Source of the DNA: Asterochloris sp. CNOR1
Lineage: Eukaryota; Chlorophyta; Trebouxiophyceae; Trebouxiales; Trebouxiaceae
DNA: 64,000 nucleotides
Direction of reading: 5' to 3'
Assembly: GCA_963969365.1 (NCBI GenBank)
Contig: OZ017749.1
Span: 1,984,001 to 2,048,000, forward strand
In this document: positions 1 through 10,838 of the stretch, piece after piece
Position numbering within the stretch: the stretch's first letter is position 1
Layout of the letters: each line of letters starts with the position of its first letter
The notes under the pieces: generated by a model
Seen by the model: only the letters and a program-made list of their open reading frames with translations
Databases searched by the model: none
What the model was told of the DNA's origin: nothing
Position numbers and translations under genes: made by a program

Positions 1-3000
1 CCACCTGACATGGTGCATACTGCTGCTGCCTAAGAGCTGCTGCCCACGCCTGGCCAGGGTGACAGCACTGCCCATGGCCGCAGCCTGATCAACCTACGTA
101 CAGGTGGTTACTGGGGACTGCCCTGGATGGCTGTATACTTCATGTATGTACCCTCAAATCACTTCAGCTTGCCGGCTGAAGAGGTCACTTGTTCCCCTGT
201 GCCTGGGCTGCCGCTGTAGCACCATGTGCTCACAGTCAGCTCATTGGAGTGTGTTCGCAGCTGCAGGGCTACAATGAAGCAGCGATCCGCATCTTCTGCA
301 ACTACCCAAATTTCATAGATGCTGCATCTGTGGCGCCCTTTGTGCCTGTGGACGACCCAGATGAGGCAGACGTACTGTTCTCCCCACAGCCCATCAACGC
401 CTTCATGAATATCCCAGAGTGAGCGCCCTCCACTCTACGCATGTCAGCCCTGTTTGGCCATGTGAGCTGGGGGCCATGCTGAAGGTAGTGCAATGGGCTG
501 TAGGCATGCCAGCTGTACCAATGCATAAGACGTATGAGAATCAGGTCCACCTGGGCAAGGGGCATGGAGCCCCTGACAGAGTGACCTTGCCCTGTTTAGG
601 TCCTTCTGGGCACAGCATTCTGCTCAGCAAGGGCAGCTTCACCCAGGTCGCCTTCAGTGCTTCTGCACTCCTTTCTTGCTCTTCAAACATGCACTTGCCA
701 AGAGTCAGGCCAATGGATTGCTTGCATGAAGATCCACCTGTGCTGTCTGGCCACCTTGTGCGTACTTGGCCTGCATATTATCCTTACAGGCTCCGTTTAT
801 TGGGAGTATCTGGTCCGGTATTGGGGGTGCTGGCTGCACTGCCTGCAGGCACCAGTATGTAAACCAGTTCCCTTATGAAGGCTGCATGATTGCCAAGGAC
901 CTGCTGCCCCAGACGCTGCGACGCCTGCACTCTCACCAGCAGGCAGCTCAGGGCCCTGCGGAAGCCAGCGACGGCGCCAGCTGCCAGCACTGGCACCCTG
1001 CCTGGTTTCCAGCCACCTATGACCTCGCGACGGAGGTGCAGTACTTCATCAAGGACTATGCAGAGGTGCGCACCGAGTACCCTGAAATGCGTGAATAAAT
1101 GCTCGGGAGTGTTTGACACTCTTGTTTGCTCTGCCGTGGGTGAGGACCACCACCCAACACCGAGCATGCAACATGGGAGAGCGGCATGGAGTACTGCAGG
1201 GCCTGCTGGGGACGTCACCTCTGCCAGGCCTGGACCTGCAGTGTCCAAGAGGGTGATGACTTCAGCCGAGAGCTGCTGTATCCATCTGCGATTGCTGCTG
1301 CTGCAGCATAATCTGCTGAAGCAAAGGTACAGTGTCCTAGCAGGCAGCAGCAGTGGGGGCTGCTGCCGCTGAGTGCATGCGTCTCCCGTGAATGGAATGG
1401 GCAGAAGGCTGCAGCAGCTTGTTCTTCAGCTGACCAGGACCGTTGAGCTTGCTTGCTGTGCCATGCCTGCAGCGTGTAACACACCGGTAGCACAACACTC
1501 CAGGGCGGATGTGACACAGTCGGTGAAGTTGCAAACCACCTGCAGTGCACGGCGTGCAGCCCGGGCAAGAAGCACCTGTGGGGCCGGCAATGCTGCCGTA
1601 TTCACCTGCAGAGCCTTGCCTGCAGCGCGCAGCACAGCACGTGAACAACCACTGGGTTGTCAAGCTGGCTCGCGGCGCCAGGAGCTCTGATGTCTGCCTC
1701 ACCAGTAGCGCAAGCACCGTTGTGCGCTACAGGTGTGTCACGCAGCCCTGTCTGCCTGAGCCACCTTGAAAGTGTCAGCAGCCGGCTTGACAGCAGGTTA
1801 CCAGACTGCCACCTGTGCCCACTCTCTCTCTTGCAGCCAAGTAGCCCAGGCCCAGTCTCTTGCTTGCAGCCTAATAGCCCACGTGTGTGGGCAACCCTGT
1901 GGTGTGCTCGCGTTGCATCATCAGGCGGAGCCCCACATTGTCTTGTCACAGGGAGGCGCCTGGAGGCGACAGGGTTGCTCAGAAGTACGTGCACCAGCCT
2001 GTGCTATGGAGGGGGCGCAAGTTTGATCTGAGGCTGTACATTATGGTGAGCTCCATCCTCACTTCTGGCTCTCCACTTGTTGACACCATGATGGGTGACA
2101 GCACGCAGCATCAAGGGGCTGCCCATCCTTCAGCACGACCTGACCCAAGTTGATACAGACAGGTGACTCTGCTCAATTGCCATGGCCCCAGCGGTTCAAC
2201 AGGGTGCAAAGCCAGCAGACTTCTTGAACTGGTAGCACTCCAGCAGGGCAGCATGCAGCCACTGTGCAAGCAGATGATGTATCTGTGTGCAGCCAGTGAC
2301 TCCTCGCTGTGCACTTGCACAGCTCGTGGTTCTTTGTCGAGCGAAGAGCTTTATAAAAAGTTGACACTGCTGCACATGTCCCTATACTGTTCCCTGGGAA
2401 CAATGCTGTCCCTGCAGGTGCGCAGCTTCCAACCTCTAGAGGCCTTTCTGTACAGCGGATGGTATGGGCGAATGGCCAATCTGACCTACCAAGCACCATC
2501 CGGCACGGAGACTGTCTATGAGCGCCACTTCTCTGTGACCTGCTATGATGAGGATGAGAGGTCACGTGCACAGCAGGTGGATGCACCTTGCATGTCGCCA
2601 GGGGCAGCAGTCAATTATGTATACTGCATTCAAGCACTGCTGAGGAGACAGTATTCAGATTTGCCATTGCGATACAGCAGGCAGACTCAGGTGCTGACAC
2701 CCTCTCTTCCCTCCCTGCAGTTGATGGTGAGCAATGCAGACATGAAGGCTGAGTTTGAAAAGCAAGGGATCGACATCCCAGATTTTGAGGAGCAGCTGAG
2801 GCGCACTGTGCGGCAGCTATTGGAGGCTGCAGCACCCCAGGCGAGTCAGCTTGCCACTGGCAACAGTAGTCCGATGGCCTGCAACCTGTTACAGGAGATG
2901 GCCTCAAGCTCTTGCAAAAGTTCTATTGGATGCACTGCAGGTGGGAGTCTGGCCCAGAAGCAGAGCCATCTATGGAGCAGACATGATGGTCACAGTCGCA

Positions 3001-3216
3001 CATTCTGATGCCGGCAGCAAGCTGAAGCAGTGCACCCCTCAGCTTCTGGAGGTGAACTTTAACCCAGACATCAGCACAGTCACCCGCTTCACCCAGGGCG
3101 AATTTGCCTGTCAGGCACTGCAACTGTTGTATGCCCCTAGCCAGCCTGTGCCTGCGTCACTCTGGACTCTCGATTACAACAAGGAGGGCTTGGGCATTCT
3201 GGAAGACATTGATTGA
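1..3216 (+). CDS. TTLL12: TTLL12-like tubulin-tyrosine-ligase family protein, 5' end outside window
   Basis: Several short exons on the plus strand together match TTLL12, a tubulin-tyrosine-ligase-like protein with an N-terminal SET-like region and a C-terminal TTL ATP-grasp fold. Visible blocks are an exon at about 265-420 (ending FMNIPE before gtgagc), one at about 850-1065 with VNQFPYEGCMIAKDLLP, one at about 1640-1730 with NNHWVVKLARGARSSD, one at about 1990-2043 with KYVHQPVLWRGRKFDLRLYI, one at 2419-2575, one from about 2721, and the last exon with QLLEVNFNPDISTVTRF, ending in TGA at 3214-3216. The EVNFNPD block is the conserved ATP-grasp metal/nucleotide segment. Order and spacing follow animal and plant TTLL12. 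The first visible block is already mid-protein, so the start lies left of the window. Known TTLL12 proteins are linked to tubulin and histone modification, but catalytic activity is disputed. Exact splice sites are my reading. Confidence 0.85.
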
Positions 3217-3617
3217 ATCAGGTGGTGCATTGCATTACCTTGAAGTGGTGAAAGCTAAGCCGAAATGAACTACTTCGACCTGCACTTGCATCCTTGATCT
3301 TATGACTTAAGTCTCTGAACAACATATGCGTTTGTAGTCTGAAACCCCTATGCATAGCCTCTCCCTTGCAGTTGAGTGCAGCTGAACTGATGCTGAAGGT
3401 CAAGGAACGAGACTTGAGGTGTGTATCATTGAGGAGGGAGGCCCATACATCATGAGCAGACTGGGTTGCACAGTCAGGCATGCCATTGATGCCAAAGCAG
3501 ATTGTGCAGGGCGCCATGCTGCATATAAAGTTTTCGATCGGCCAGAAGTGCTTATGAAACCACTGCTCTTCTGTTGCGTTCTGCTGCTGCCTATTCTGCT
3601 CTGTTGACAGGTCAGAT
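3217..3617. other. Convergent intergenic spacer
   Basis: This stretch lies between the TTLL12 stop and the stop of the GET2-like gene on the opposite strand, so it should hold the two 3' UTRs. Short open frames are present on both strands but none has a recognisable product. I see no RNA gene or repeat in it. Confidence 0.5.
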
Positions 3618-5949
3618 TCATGACTGCAGCAAGCCCATCAGAACGATTGCCACTAGGTACACGGCTACGATGTCTGCCAGGCTGCGCAGCAATGCAGCCA
3701 TGGCTTGCGCCCTGCCGACAGCAGCTGCCACCTGTGGCGCAAACATCTGGAGCATGCGCATGACGTTGCCTTGGGGACTTTTGCCTTGCACTGACTGCTC
3801 CATGCCAACTTGTCCCTGCACAGCACCCACAGGACAGTGAAGCGGCAGAGGTTGCTGTGCAAAGCAGATCTGGTCTTTCTAGCAGTGCAGCCAGAAATGC
3901 CAGCGCCCTGTCCCAAAGAGGTCAATGGCAGCCGCAGCTCATGGGCTGCTTCGAGACTGTGTGCCCAGATAGCCATTCAAATGCATGGGTCCTCTGTTTC
4001 CAGCAGCGCAACAGCTGCACATCTACCAAGCAGGCAGCAGAACAAGGCAAGGCGCACCGTGCCAAACTTATCGGGGTGAGTTGCGCTCAGCAGCACAAGG
4101 CTGACCAGCAGCAGCAGCTGAGCCACAATCAGGCCAGGCAGCGGCGGCAGCCTGCTGAAGCTGGCGCGCACAATGCTGACCAGTCTGTGGTCCTGTAGCG
4201 GTTCTGCTGCACTGAAGTGAGCCAACATGGCAAACCCTAGCGCCAGGCAGATGCGCATGCTGTGGGTGGCCTCGACTGCTGCTGCCAGTGCCTACACAAC
4301 ACAGCACAGGGAATGCACAACTTGTAGGCAACATCTTAGATAGCGCGTGGGCTGCTCCTCAGGGGCTTTAGTGTCGTCAGATCATGGATTGTTCCAAAGG
4401 CACTGGGCTGCCACAGCAGCCTGTGAGACCTGGAAACCATGTGGTGGCTCCAGATCCTGTATACAGGTCTCCCACCAAGCGCAAGGGTCAGGCGGCAGCT
4501 CTGGCACACTGAAGATTCCTGACCTGGCAGCTGCTGCCCTCAGGAGGCAGCTACTTCAGGCACGTACAAGATTTCCAGCTGACCCTGAGGCCTTCCAGGA
4601 CCTGGCAGCTGTGGGTGTCACCTATGGCCTGGCAGCTGTCACAACACAGTCTCAGGCAACAGTCAAAAACGGCCCGAGGCTCCCTCCACCTGGGCAGCTG
4701 TGGCTGGCAACCTTGGCCTGGCACCCGCCACGATATGGTCCGCAGCGATCCCATGAGAAGTTGAAAGTTCCCCTTACCTGAGCAGGTGCGATTGTCGCCC
4801 TTGGCCTGCCAGGCATCACCTGCCTGCCTCTGGCGCCTTCAGCGGGGCCAGGCTCGTACTCTGCCCACTTCTCAGAGATGGTGCGCCTGGCAGCAGCCGC
4901 AGCTGCTGGCTGCGTCTCTTCAAAGGGCCTCTCTGGCCTGCATGGCACACAGCCACAGTGCGTGCTCTGGCCACTGTCAAACCCAGATGCTTGGCTGGGG
5001 GCCTCCCCAGGGTGATGTGGGAGGAGGGTCCAATGGGGCTAACGTGGCCCACACCAGGGCTCGACTGCAGCATTTTTGTTCATGCACTACACAACAGAGT
5101 AAACAGCTGTCCCAGGCACTAGCATGAGGGTGCACCAAGGATGGCCTTGCTGCACTGGCGCACCGCAGAGCCTAGCTGCAGGTCACCTCGGCAGTAGGCA
5201 TCTGTAACAGCGACACAGGGTCCTGGCCTTGATCAATGACCATGCTGCCATGAGCCAGGGCCAGGAGTGTGTTGTCACCTGGCCTGGGCGCTTGGCATCT
5301 GGAACAGAGTGTTGGGGGGCGGTGACACAGGGTCCTGGCCCTGACCATTGCCGGCTGGCTCGGAGGGCGGTCCAGCACCTGCTGGAGAGCCGGCGTCTTC
5401 CCAGCTGTCCTCACTGACCAGGGGGTCGCTGCCCTCCAGAAGGTGGCCGGCTGACATGCTGCGCTGGGGTCGCCGGGGAGGTGGGGCCTCCAAGACCTGC
5501 TGTTGTGTGGTGGCTGATGCGCAAGGCAGCGGGCTTGCAACAGGTTTCTGAAGGGAGCTGGGAGCTGCCGGTGCCGAAGCTGATGACGCTCCTTGTGGGA
5601 TGGTCTCTGGAGGCGCTTCGGCCTGCTGTGCTTGACCAGCAGCGCTTGGCTGTGCAGCATTGCCTGCATGCTCATAGATAACATGCTCATAGATAGTTTC
5701 ATGCCCTCCATCAGAGCTGCGAGGTTCAAGTACCTCTTTGAGTACCTCCAGGCGCAGCACAGCATGAATTTCCCATGAGCATCGTCAACGCTGCTGCAAC
5801 ACACCTGGCTCCTGGCCCAGAGTTATCTTATTCAGTCGATCCCTGCCCCTGGCGAGCAGCTTGATTCTCCTGGCCTCTGCAACACTGCGCCTGTCCTCTG
5901 CCGGAGGGAGGCTCGCTATTGACAGAGGACTCAAGGGCTGACCTGCCAT
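3618..5949 (-). CDS. GET2/CAML-like tail-anchored protein receptor subunit (candidate)
   Basis: The predicted N-terminus reads MAGQPLSPLS and then carries a basic stretch with RRIKLLARGRDRLNKITLG. Yeast Get2 and mammalian CAML have an arginine-rich N-terminal motif of this kind (Get2 contains SRLNKITG) that binds the GET3 ATPase. A long Ala/Pro/Gln/Ser-rich linker follows (about 5760-5275) and then an exon with ISEKWAEYEPGPAEG (about 4930-4783). Hydrophobic segments come at the C-terminal end: one near 4150-4090 (LIVAQLLLLVSLVLLS), one just after it (LALFCCLLGRCAAVALL), and a final one (IVAVYLVAIVLMGLLQ) ending at 3618. A basic N-terminus, a soluble linker and C-terminal membrane spans are the GET2/CAML architecture. 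If correct, it would act in the ER membrane in tail-anchored protein insertion. The start at 5949 lies directly against a LINE tail. The 3' end of one linker exon is duplicated (see findings). It could be another membrane protein with a chance motif. Confidence 0.5.
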
Positions 5950-7350
5950 GAGAGAGAGAGATGGATTTAAAGTCCGGGGGCCACAATGAACGGGCATGGG
6001 ACTGACAATTCATGTAATCATGGCAAAAGCAGCACTGATTGATGCATAAGCAGCGCTGCACGCACATACTTAGCAAGCAAAATTGGGGGATGGTCATCAA
6101 AGAGGTCTGTCAGAGTCTGTCCTGGCGTCTTGAATAGGTGGCTGTGGGCGTTGCGCAGGTCATCGAGCTGGGGACAGTGCAGCAAGATGTGTTGCTCGTC
6201 TTCTATGGCGGTTGCTGATATGCAGAGGCGGCAGGTCCTCTCGTGTCTGGCTTCTGATGTGTAGCGGCCTGTCTCAACTCTCAGCCTGTGGCTGCTGCAG
6301 CGGATATGGGCCATTGATTTGCGCAGTCTGTAGCCTCTGATCTGCTGGATGTAAGGTTGCGTGGTGTACGCTGCGCTGAAGCCGCGCATCTGCTTGTACG
6401 TTGCCACGGTGCTGTCTGAGTTCTCCGCAAAGAGCCGCTCATGGCGCTCTGTGCTGGGGGCGCTGGCAGGCCTCCCGCGGGCCTGCAAGGCAGCAAATCC
6501 AGCAGGGGTACGCAGGAGCCTAAGGTTTTCCACATTGGGTGTGCCGTCAAACATCGCCCAGAACAGTGGGTTGTCAGATGCAGTGCGAGTGACATTGCAG
6601 ATGCGCAGCCTGAACTTGTCAACTTGTTTTTGCCAATGCACAGCAAGCGGGTATCTGCCAAACTCAGCCAGGGCAATCAAGTGGTGCGTGGTGCGTTTCA
6701 CTCCCAGCAGGCCACGTAAGAACTGGAGGTGGACGCCTTCCAGCACTTTGGTGACTGTGCTGCTGGCATCATGGTGCCAGAACCACACCTCACAGCCATA
6801 GCTGAGGATGGGCAGCACCAATGCATTGAACAAGTTGCACATGCGCTGGGGGTGCACATAGCCAAGCTGGAAGCATCTGCGGCGCATGGCATGCATGGCT
6901 TTGCATGCAGAAGCTGCAAGACTCCCCAGAGCAAGGCGGAAGTCCCGTTGCGTGGCATGGAACCACAGGCCCAGATATTTGAAGCTGTCCTTGCGGGTGA
7001 GCACTCTCCCGCCGTATGTGAAATCCCGGCAGGGGGTGTGCCGCAGCTCAAAGACCAGCACCTCAGTCTTTTCCAGGTTCACTGTGAGGCGCCTCTTCTT
7101 GCTAAAGACCTGCAATGCATCAAGCATGTTCTGTAGCCCCTCTGCTCTGGTGCTTAGTATGGCAAGGTCGTCTGCGTAGAGCAGCAGCGGCACAGGCTTT
7201 TGCATCTTCCACTCGCGGCCCGCAGCTGTGAACCAGTAATCGGCAAGGCTTGGAGCGCCATTGCCTGGCACAGCTTTCAGGACCTTGTGCAAGCAGTCAA
7301 GCAGCAGCCCGAACAGCAGGGGGCTGAGGGGACTCCCCTGCTGTACCCCC
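5950..7350 (-). mobile_element. LINE (non-LTR retrotransposon) copy A, 5'-truncated
   Basis: Read on the minus strand, the element opens inside the reverse transcriptase at GVQQGSPLSPLLF (motif B-like), continues through the catalytic block YADDLAIL near 7170, and ends with a zinc-binding C-terminus of the zf-RVT type (CRLCISATAI...HILLHCP near 6230-6170) and a stop at 6018. Everything upstream of mid-RT (endonuclease and ORF1, if the family has them) is missing. The 3' tail is a TCTC microsatellite rather than poly(A). The 11-base sequence acctgccatga occurs at both ends (5941-5951 and 7358-7368), as expected of a target-site duplication. I cannot assign a clade. The open frame is intact over about 445 codons, which argues for a young insertion. 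Confidence 0.9.
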
Positions 7351-7392
7351 TGAAAGCACCTGCCATGATGATGAAAGCACCTGCCATGATGA
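7351..7392. repeat. 21-bp direct repeat, two perfect copies, at LINE/LINE junction
   Basis: Two identical 21-base units (tgaaagcacctgccatgatg plus a final a) lie head to tail at 7351-7371 and 7372-7392. They sit exactly between the truncated 5' end of LINE copy A and the 3' tail of copy B. Each unit contains the acctgccatga sequence that also flanks copy A on its other side. Confidence 0.9.
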
Positions 7393-8117
7393 GAGAGAGA
7401 AGAGAGAGAAATGGATTTAAAGTCCGGGGGCCACAATGAACGGGCATGGGACTGACAATTCATGTAATCATGGCAAAAGCAGCACTGATTGATGCATAAG
7501 CAGCGCTGCACGCACATACTTAGCAAGCAAAATTGGGGGATGGTCATCAAAGAGGTCTGTCAAAGTCTGTCCTGGCGTCTTGAATAGGTGGCTGTGGGCG
7601 TTGCGCAGGTCATCGAGCTGGGGACAGTGCAGCAAGATGTGTTGCTCGTCTTCTATGGCGGTTGCTGATGTGCAGAGGCGGCAGGTCCTCTCGTGTCTGG
7701 CTTCTGATGTGTAGCGGCCTGTCTCAACTCTCAGCCTGTGGCTGCTGCAGCGGATATGGGCCATTGATTTGCGCAGTCTGTAGCCTCTGATCTGCTGGAT
7801 GTAAGGTTGCGTGGTGTACGCTGCGCTGAAGCCGCGCATCTGCTTGTACGTTGCCACGGTGCTGTCTGAGTTCTCCGCAAAGAGCCGCTCATGGCGCTCT
7901 GTGCTGGGGGCGCTGGCAGGCCTCCCGCGGGCCTGCAAGGCAGCAAATCCAGCAGGGGTACGCAGGAGCCTAAGGTTTTCCACATTGGGTGTGCCGTCAA
8001 ACATCGCCCAGAACAGTGGGTTGTCAGATGTAGTGCGAGTGACATTGCAGATGCGCAGCCTGAACTTGTCAACTTGTTTTTGCCAATGCACAGCAAGCGG
8101 GTATCTGCCAAACTCAG
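7391..8117 (-). mobile_element. LINE copy B, more strongly 5'-truncated
   Basis: This is a second copy of the same LINE, covering only the region after the reverse transcriptase (from AEFGRYPLAVHWQKQ to the stop at 7468, then the 3' UTR and a TC-rich tail). Over roughly 715 shared bases I count three substitutions against copy A plus differences in tail length, so the two are about 99.6% identical. Similarity stops abruptly at 8117, which I take as the truncated 5' end. An 846-base frame (7468-8313) runs in from flanking DNA and is not a real gene start. Confidence 0.88.
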
Positions 8118-8195
8118 CTGATGGAAGCTTGCCTCCCAAAGTTTGACCATGCATTTGACGTGACAGACAAAGCGAACTTGAGATATTGTACATCT

Positions 8196-10838
8196 TCATA
8201 AGGCAGGGAAGTGCAGCTCCTTGCAGGAGTTTGGAGTGGACTCCTGGGGGCAGTACGGACATTTGAAGGCCCTTGTATTGCTCTTTGCAATCTTGAGAAT
8301 GCTCTGATGGCACAGGACATGTCCGCAGGGGAGAATCTTGGGAGGGTTGCTGGCTGAACTCTGCTCCCTAGACACAGGGCAGGCAAAGATGCTGTGAAAC
8401 ACAAACTCGCTGCCCAGCTCCAGATCTGTTGGCAGCTGCTCGCATGTCCTGATGTCCTGGCCTTGCATGGCCATCAGGGCGGCGCACTTCAGCAGCGTGG
8501 GCAGCGCGGCCGCACCTGCTGCCGTTGCAACCAGCAAGGGGCTGTCCTGGGCCTGCACCACAGAACTGCATGCTGATAACAGTGTGGTGACGAGTAATGC
8601 AATTCGTGGGCCTGCCCACCATGGGGCTGCAGCAGGTAGTGGGCCGGCAATACTCTGCGCATGAAGGCTGTAGCGCAGGCATTTATCTCGTTGGTCTTCT
8701 GTGTACTGTGACAGCCAGGGTGCAGCGCAGCCATGCTTATACAGACTGTGCCATGCAAATGTCCATCACTTGCCCGCAGGCTGCAGCCGCGCTCGGGAAT
8801 GCTTCATGCAACAGGCCTTGAGCCCAGATGCTCACCACACCCAGCGGTCCATACCACTGCACAGCCGAGTCAATCGCCACAGGGTTTCACTGAAAATTCA
8901 GAAGGTGGCTGTGGGAGACGTCACACACCCAAGTAGCTCTCAGCAAATTAGCTTACCAGGCCCAGCAACCCACAACACTGCCTGGCAAAGTCTCGCGCCA
9001 CAGCATCTCGCTGGCCTGGCTCTAAGAGATGGCTGTAGGGGTTGCGCTCCCGAGGGCGTTTGACAAACACCAGGCAGGCCATCAGCTTCTGCACCTCCTG
9101 CAGGTGCTGGTGCTGAAAGGGCGCCAGGTGCAGCCGTGCGTACTGCAGCGCTTTCTTGGGCCCTACAGGCAGGCCAAGGTAGGCAGAGTTGCCAGACAAA
9201 TGCTGCAGGCCCTGCTTGGGCCTCAAAGGCAGGCCAGCACATCAGGCACATCGGATTCATCATGCTGTAGTGCATTTACAAGCCCTGCAGGCGGGCTGGC
9301 GGGGCAGATAAGCCATGTCTCAGAATGACCATGTTGCCAAGTCTGCTCAGGCGTCTTGCCAGACATGATAGGCACCTGACCGGAAGCTGACAGGCAGGGA
9401 GCTGATCGATCAGCAGGAGCGCCAGTGAGATGCACTGCTGAGTGCCTGCCCACAGATGACAGGGCTCACCGTCAGCCTTCAACACCTGCAGGAAGTGCAG
9501 CCGATGCAGGCTGAACTCTAGACCGCAGCCCTGGGCAGTGGCGCTGAGCTCCTTGCGATGCTCCTGGGCCCACTTGAGGGCCGGCTGCAGATCATGCCCC
9601 TTCATCTGCAGGGCGCACAACTTAGACTAAGACTCATCTGGCAAGCCCACATAATAAAGCGTCCACTTGGTTGAGGCAGTTGTGTAACCAGGCAATCAGG
9701 AAACCCCAGACTGTGAGAGAGGCGACTAACATACTGTACTCCCCATGCCCCAATCTGGAGGTTGGGATGGAGTTGGATCTGGCTAGCCTGCCCCGGAGGA
9801 AGGCCTGACACTCCTAAGCAAAGGCTTTGAGATCTGAGGAGCATCTGGCACAGCGAAGAGCCAGGGAACAGCAGCTGCACCTGCGATGCTCTGCTGCAGT
9901 ACATTCAATCGTTTCAGGACCTGAACAACTCTGTGAACGGGTGCTAGTGGCATCTTAATGGCAGTATACCAGCATGCAATGCACTCACCCGCTCAAGGAC
10001 CTCATGCATCTCTGTAAAGGGTTGCCGGAGCTGCTCCCCATTCATGACACCAGCCTCCTCAATAAATCTCTCCCCCACTGTGAACTTTCCCTCCTGGAAC
10101 AAGTGCTCTGCTATCACCTGCAGAGGGGGCCAGGGCCCTGAGTGACGGTGAGCTCTTGACAGCCATGACGGGTCGGATAGTGCATGCTTCGAAGACTGGC
10201 AGCATCAAGGCTCAGGGTGAGCTTCAGCCTTATAGATGGCTTGCAGATGCCTCCCAGCAGCACTGACTGGCAACTTGCCTGATTGAGGACTGCAGGATCC
10301 ATCTGCAGGTCACGTGTAGCCTGGCAGATGTCTCCAACGAATGGTTTGTCCACAGACTGCAGCAAGCAGAACGGGCATAGCGGCATTGCAAGAACAGAGG
10401 CATTCAGTTGCCCTATGCGCAGCAGTTGCAGGGCGGCGTCGGTGAATGATCAGGGCTGTGCCTGCCCACAAATTCTTGCAGCTGGGCCTGTGCACACGGG
10501 CCCCATCTCACCTTGCTGAGCTTGTGGATTGAGCTGTGCAAATCCTTGGTAGCTTCTGCCAGCTTGACTGGTGTGTTGATGGCTGTGATGCGCCGCTGAA
10601 GCTCTTGGAGCACCTGCAGAGTGAGACTGGTATGGTCACCCTGCATGAATGCACCTTGCATCTTCATGTCTTCAGCACTCACACTTTGGGGCTCTCCATG
10701 TTTGCTGAGCTGCTTCTTCGCAGCCTGGACTTCCTGCAGCAGGGCCGAGATGCTGTCCAGAGACCGAGTGCTGCATGTCTTCTGCTTCTTGACCACTCTC
10801 TCGGCGTCTGCAACAGCCGCAGTGATGCCTGCCTGCAT
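8196..10838 (-). CDS. RMND5: RMD5/GID2-like (RMND5) subunit of the GID/CTLH E3 ubiquitin ligase
   Basis: The last exon encodes the degenerate RING typical of RMD5: FHSIFACPVSREQSSASNPP, then LPCGHVLCHQSI and FKCPYCP, ending at 8196. Upstream exons give a CRA-type helix region (MACLVFVKRPRERNPYSHLL near 9100-9040), a CTLH-like segment (LQPALKWAQEHRKEL near 9600-9530), a LisH-like region (VIAEHLFQEGKFTVGERFIE near 10105-10045), and an N-terminal coiled-coil exon starting MQAGITAAVADAERVVKKQ at 10838. This order (N-terminal helices, LisH, CTLH, CRA, RING) is that of RMND5A/B and yeast Gid2, the catalytic RING pair member of the GID/CTLH complex, which ubiquitinates gluconeogenic enzymes in yeast. 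As in the family, the RING lacks a full set of zinc ligands. The start codon overlaps that of the divergent GNAT gene. Assignment is firm; exon edges are approximate. Confidence 0.9.

Noticed and set aside
4347-4781. Plus-strand 144-codon open frame
   Set aside because: It overlaps the minus-strand GET2-like gene, and its sequence consists of repeated cctggcagctg words rather than a protein pattern.
6018-7550. 510-codon frame as one intact LINE protein
   Set aside because: Its first part is the 3' UTR of LINE copy B read in frame into copy A; only the part from GVQQGSPL onward is LINE protein.
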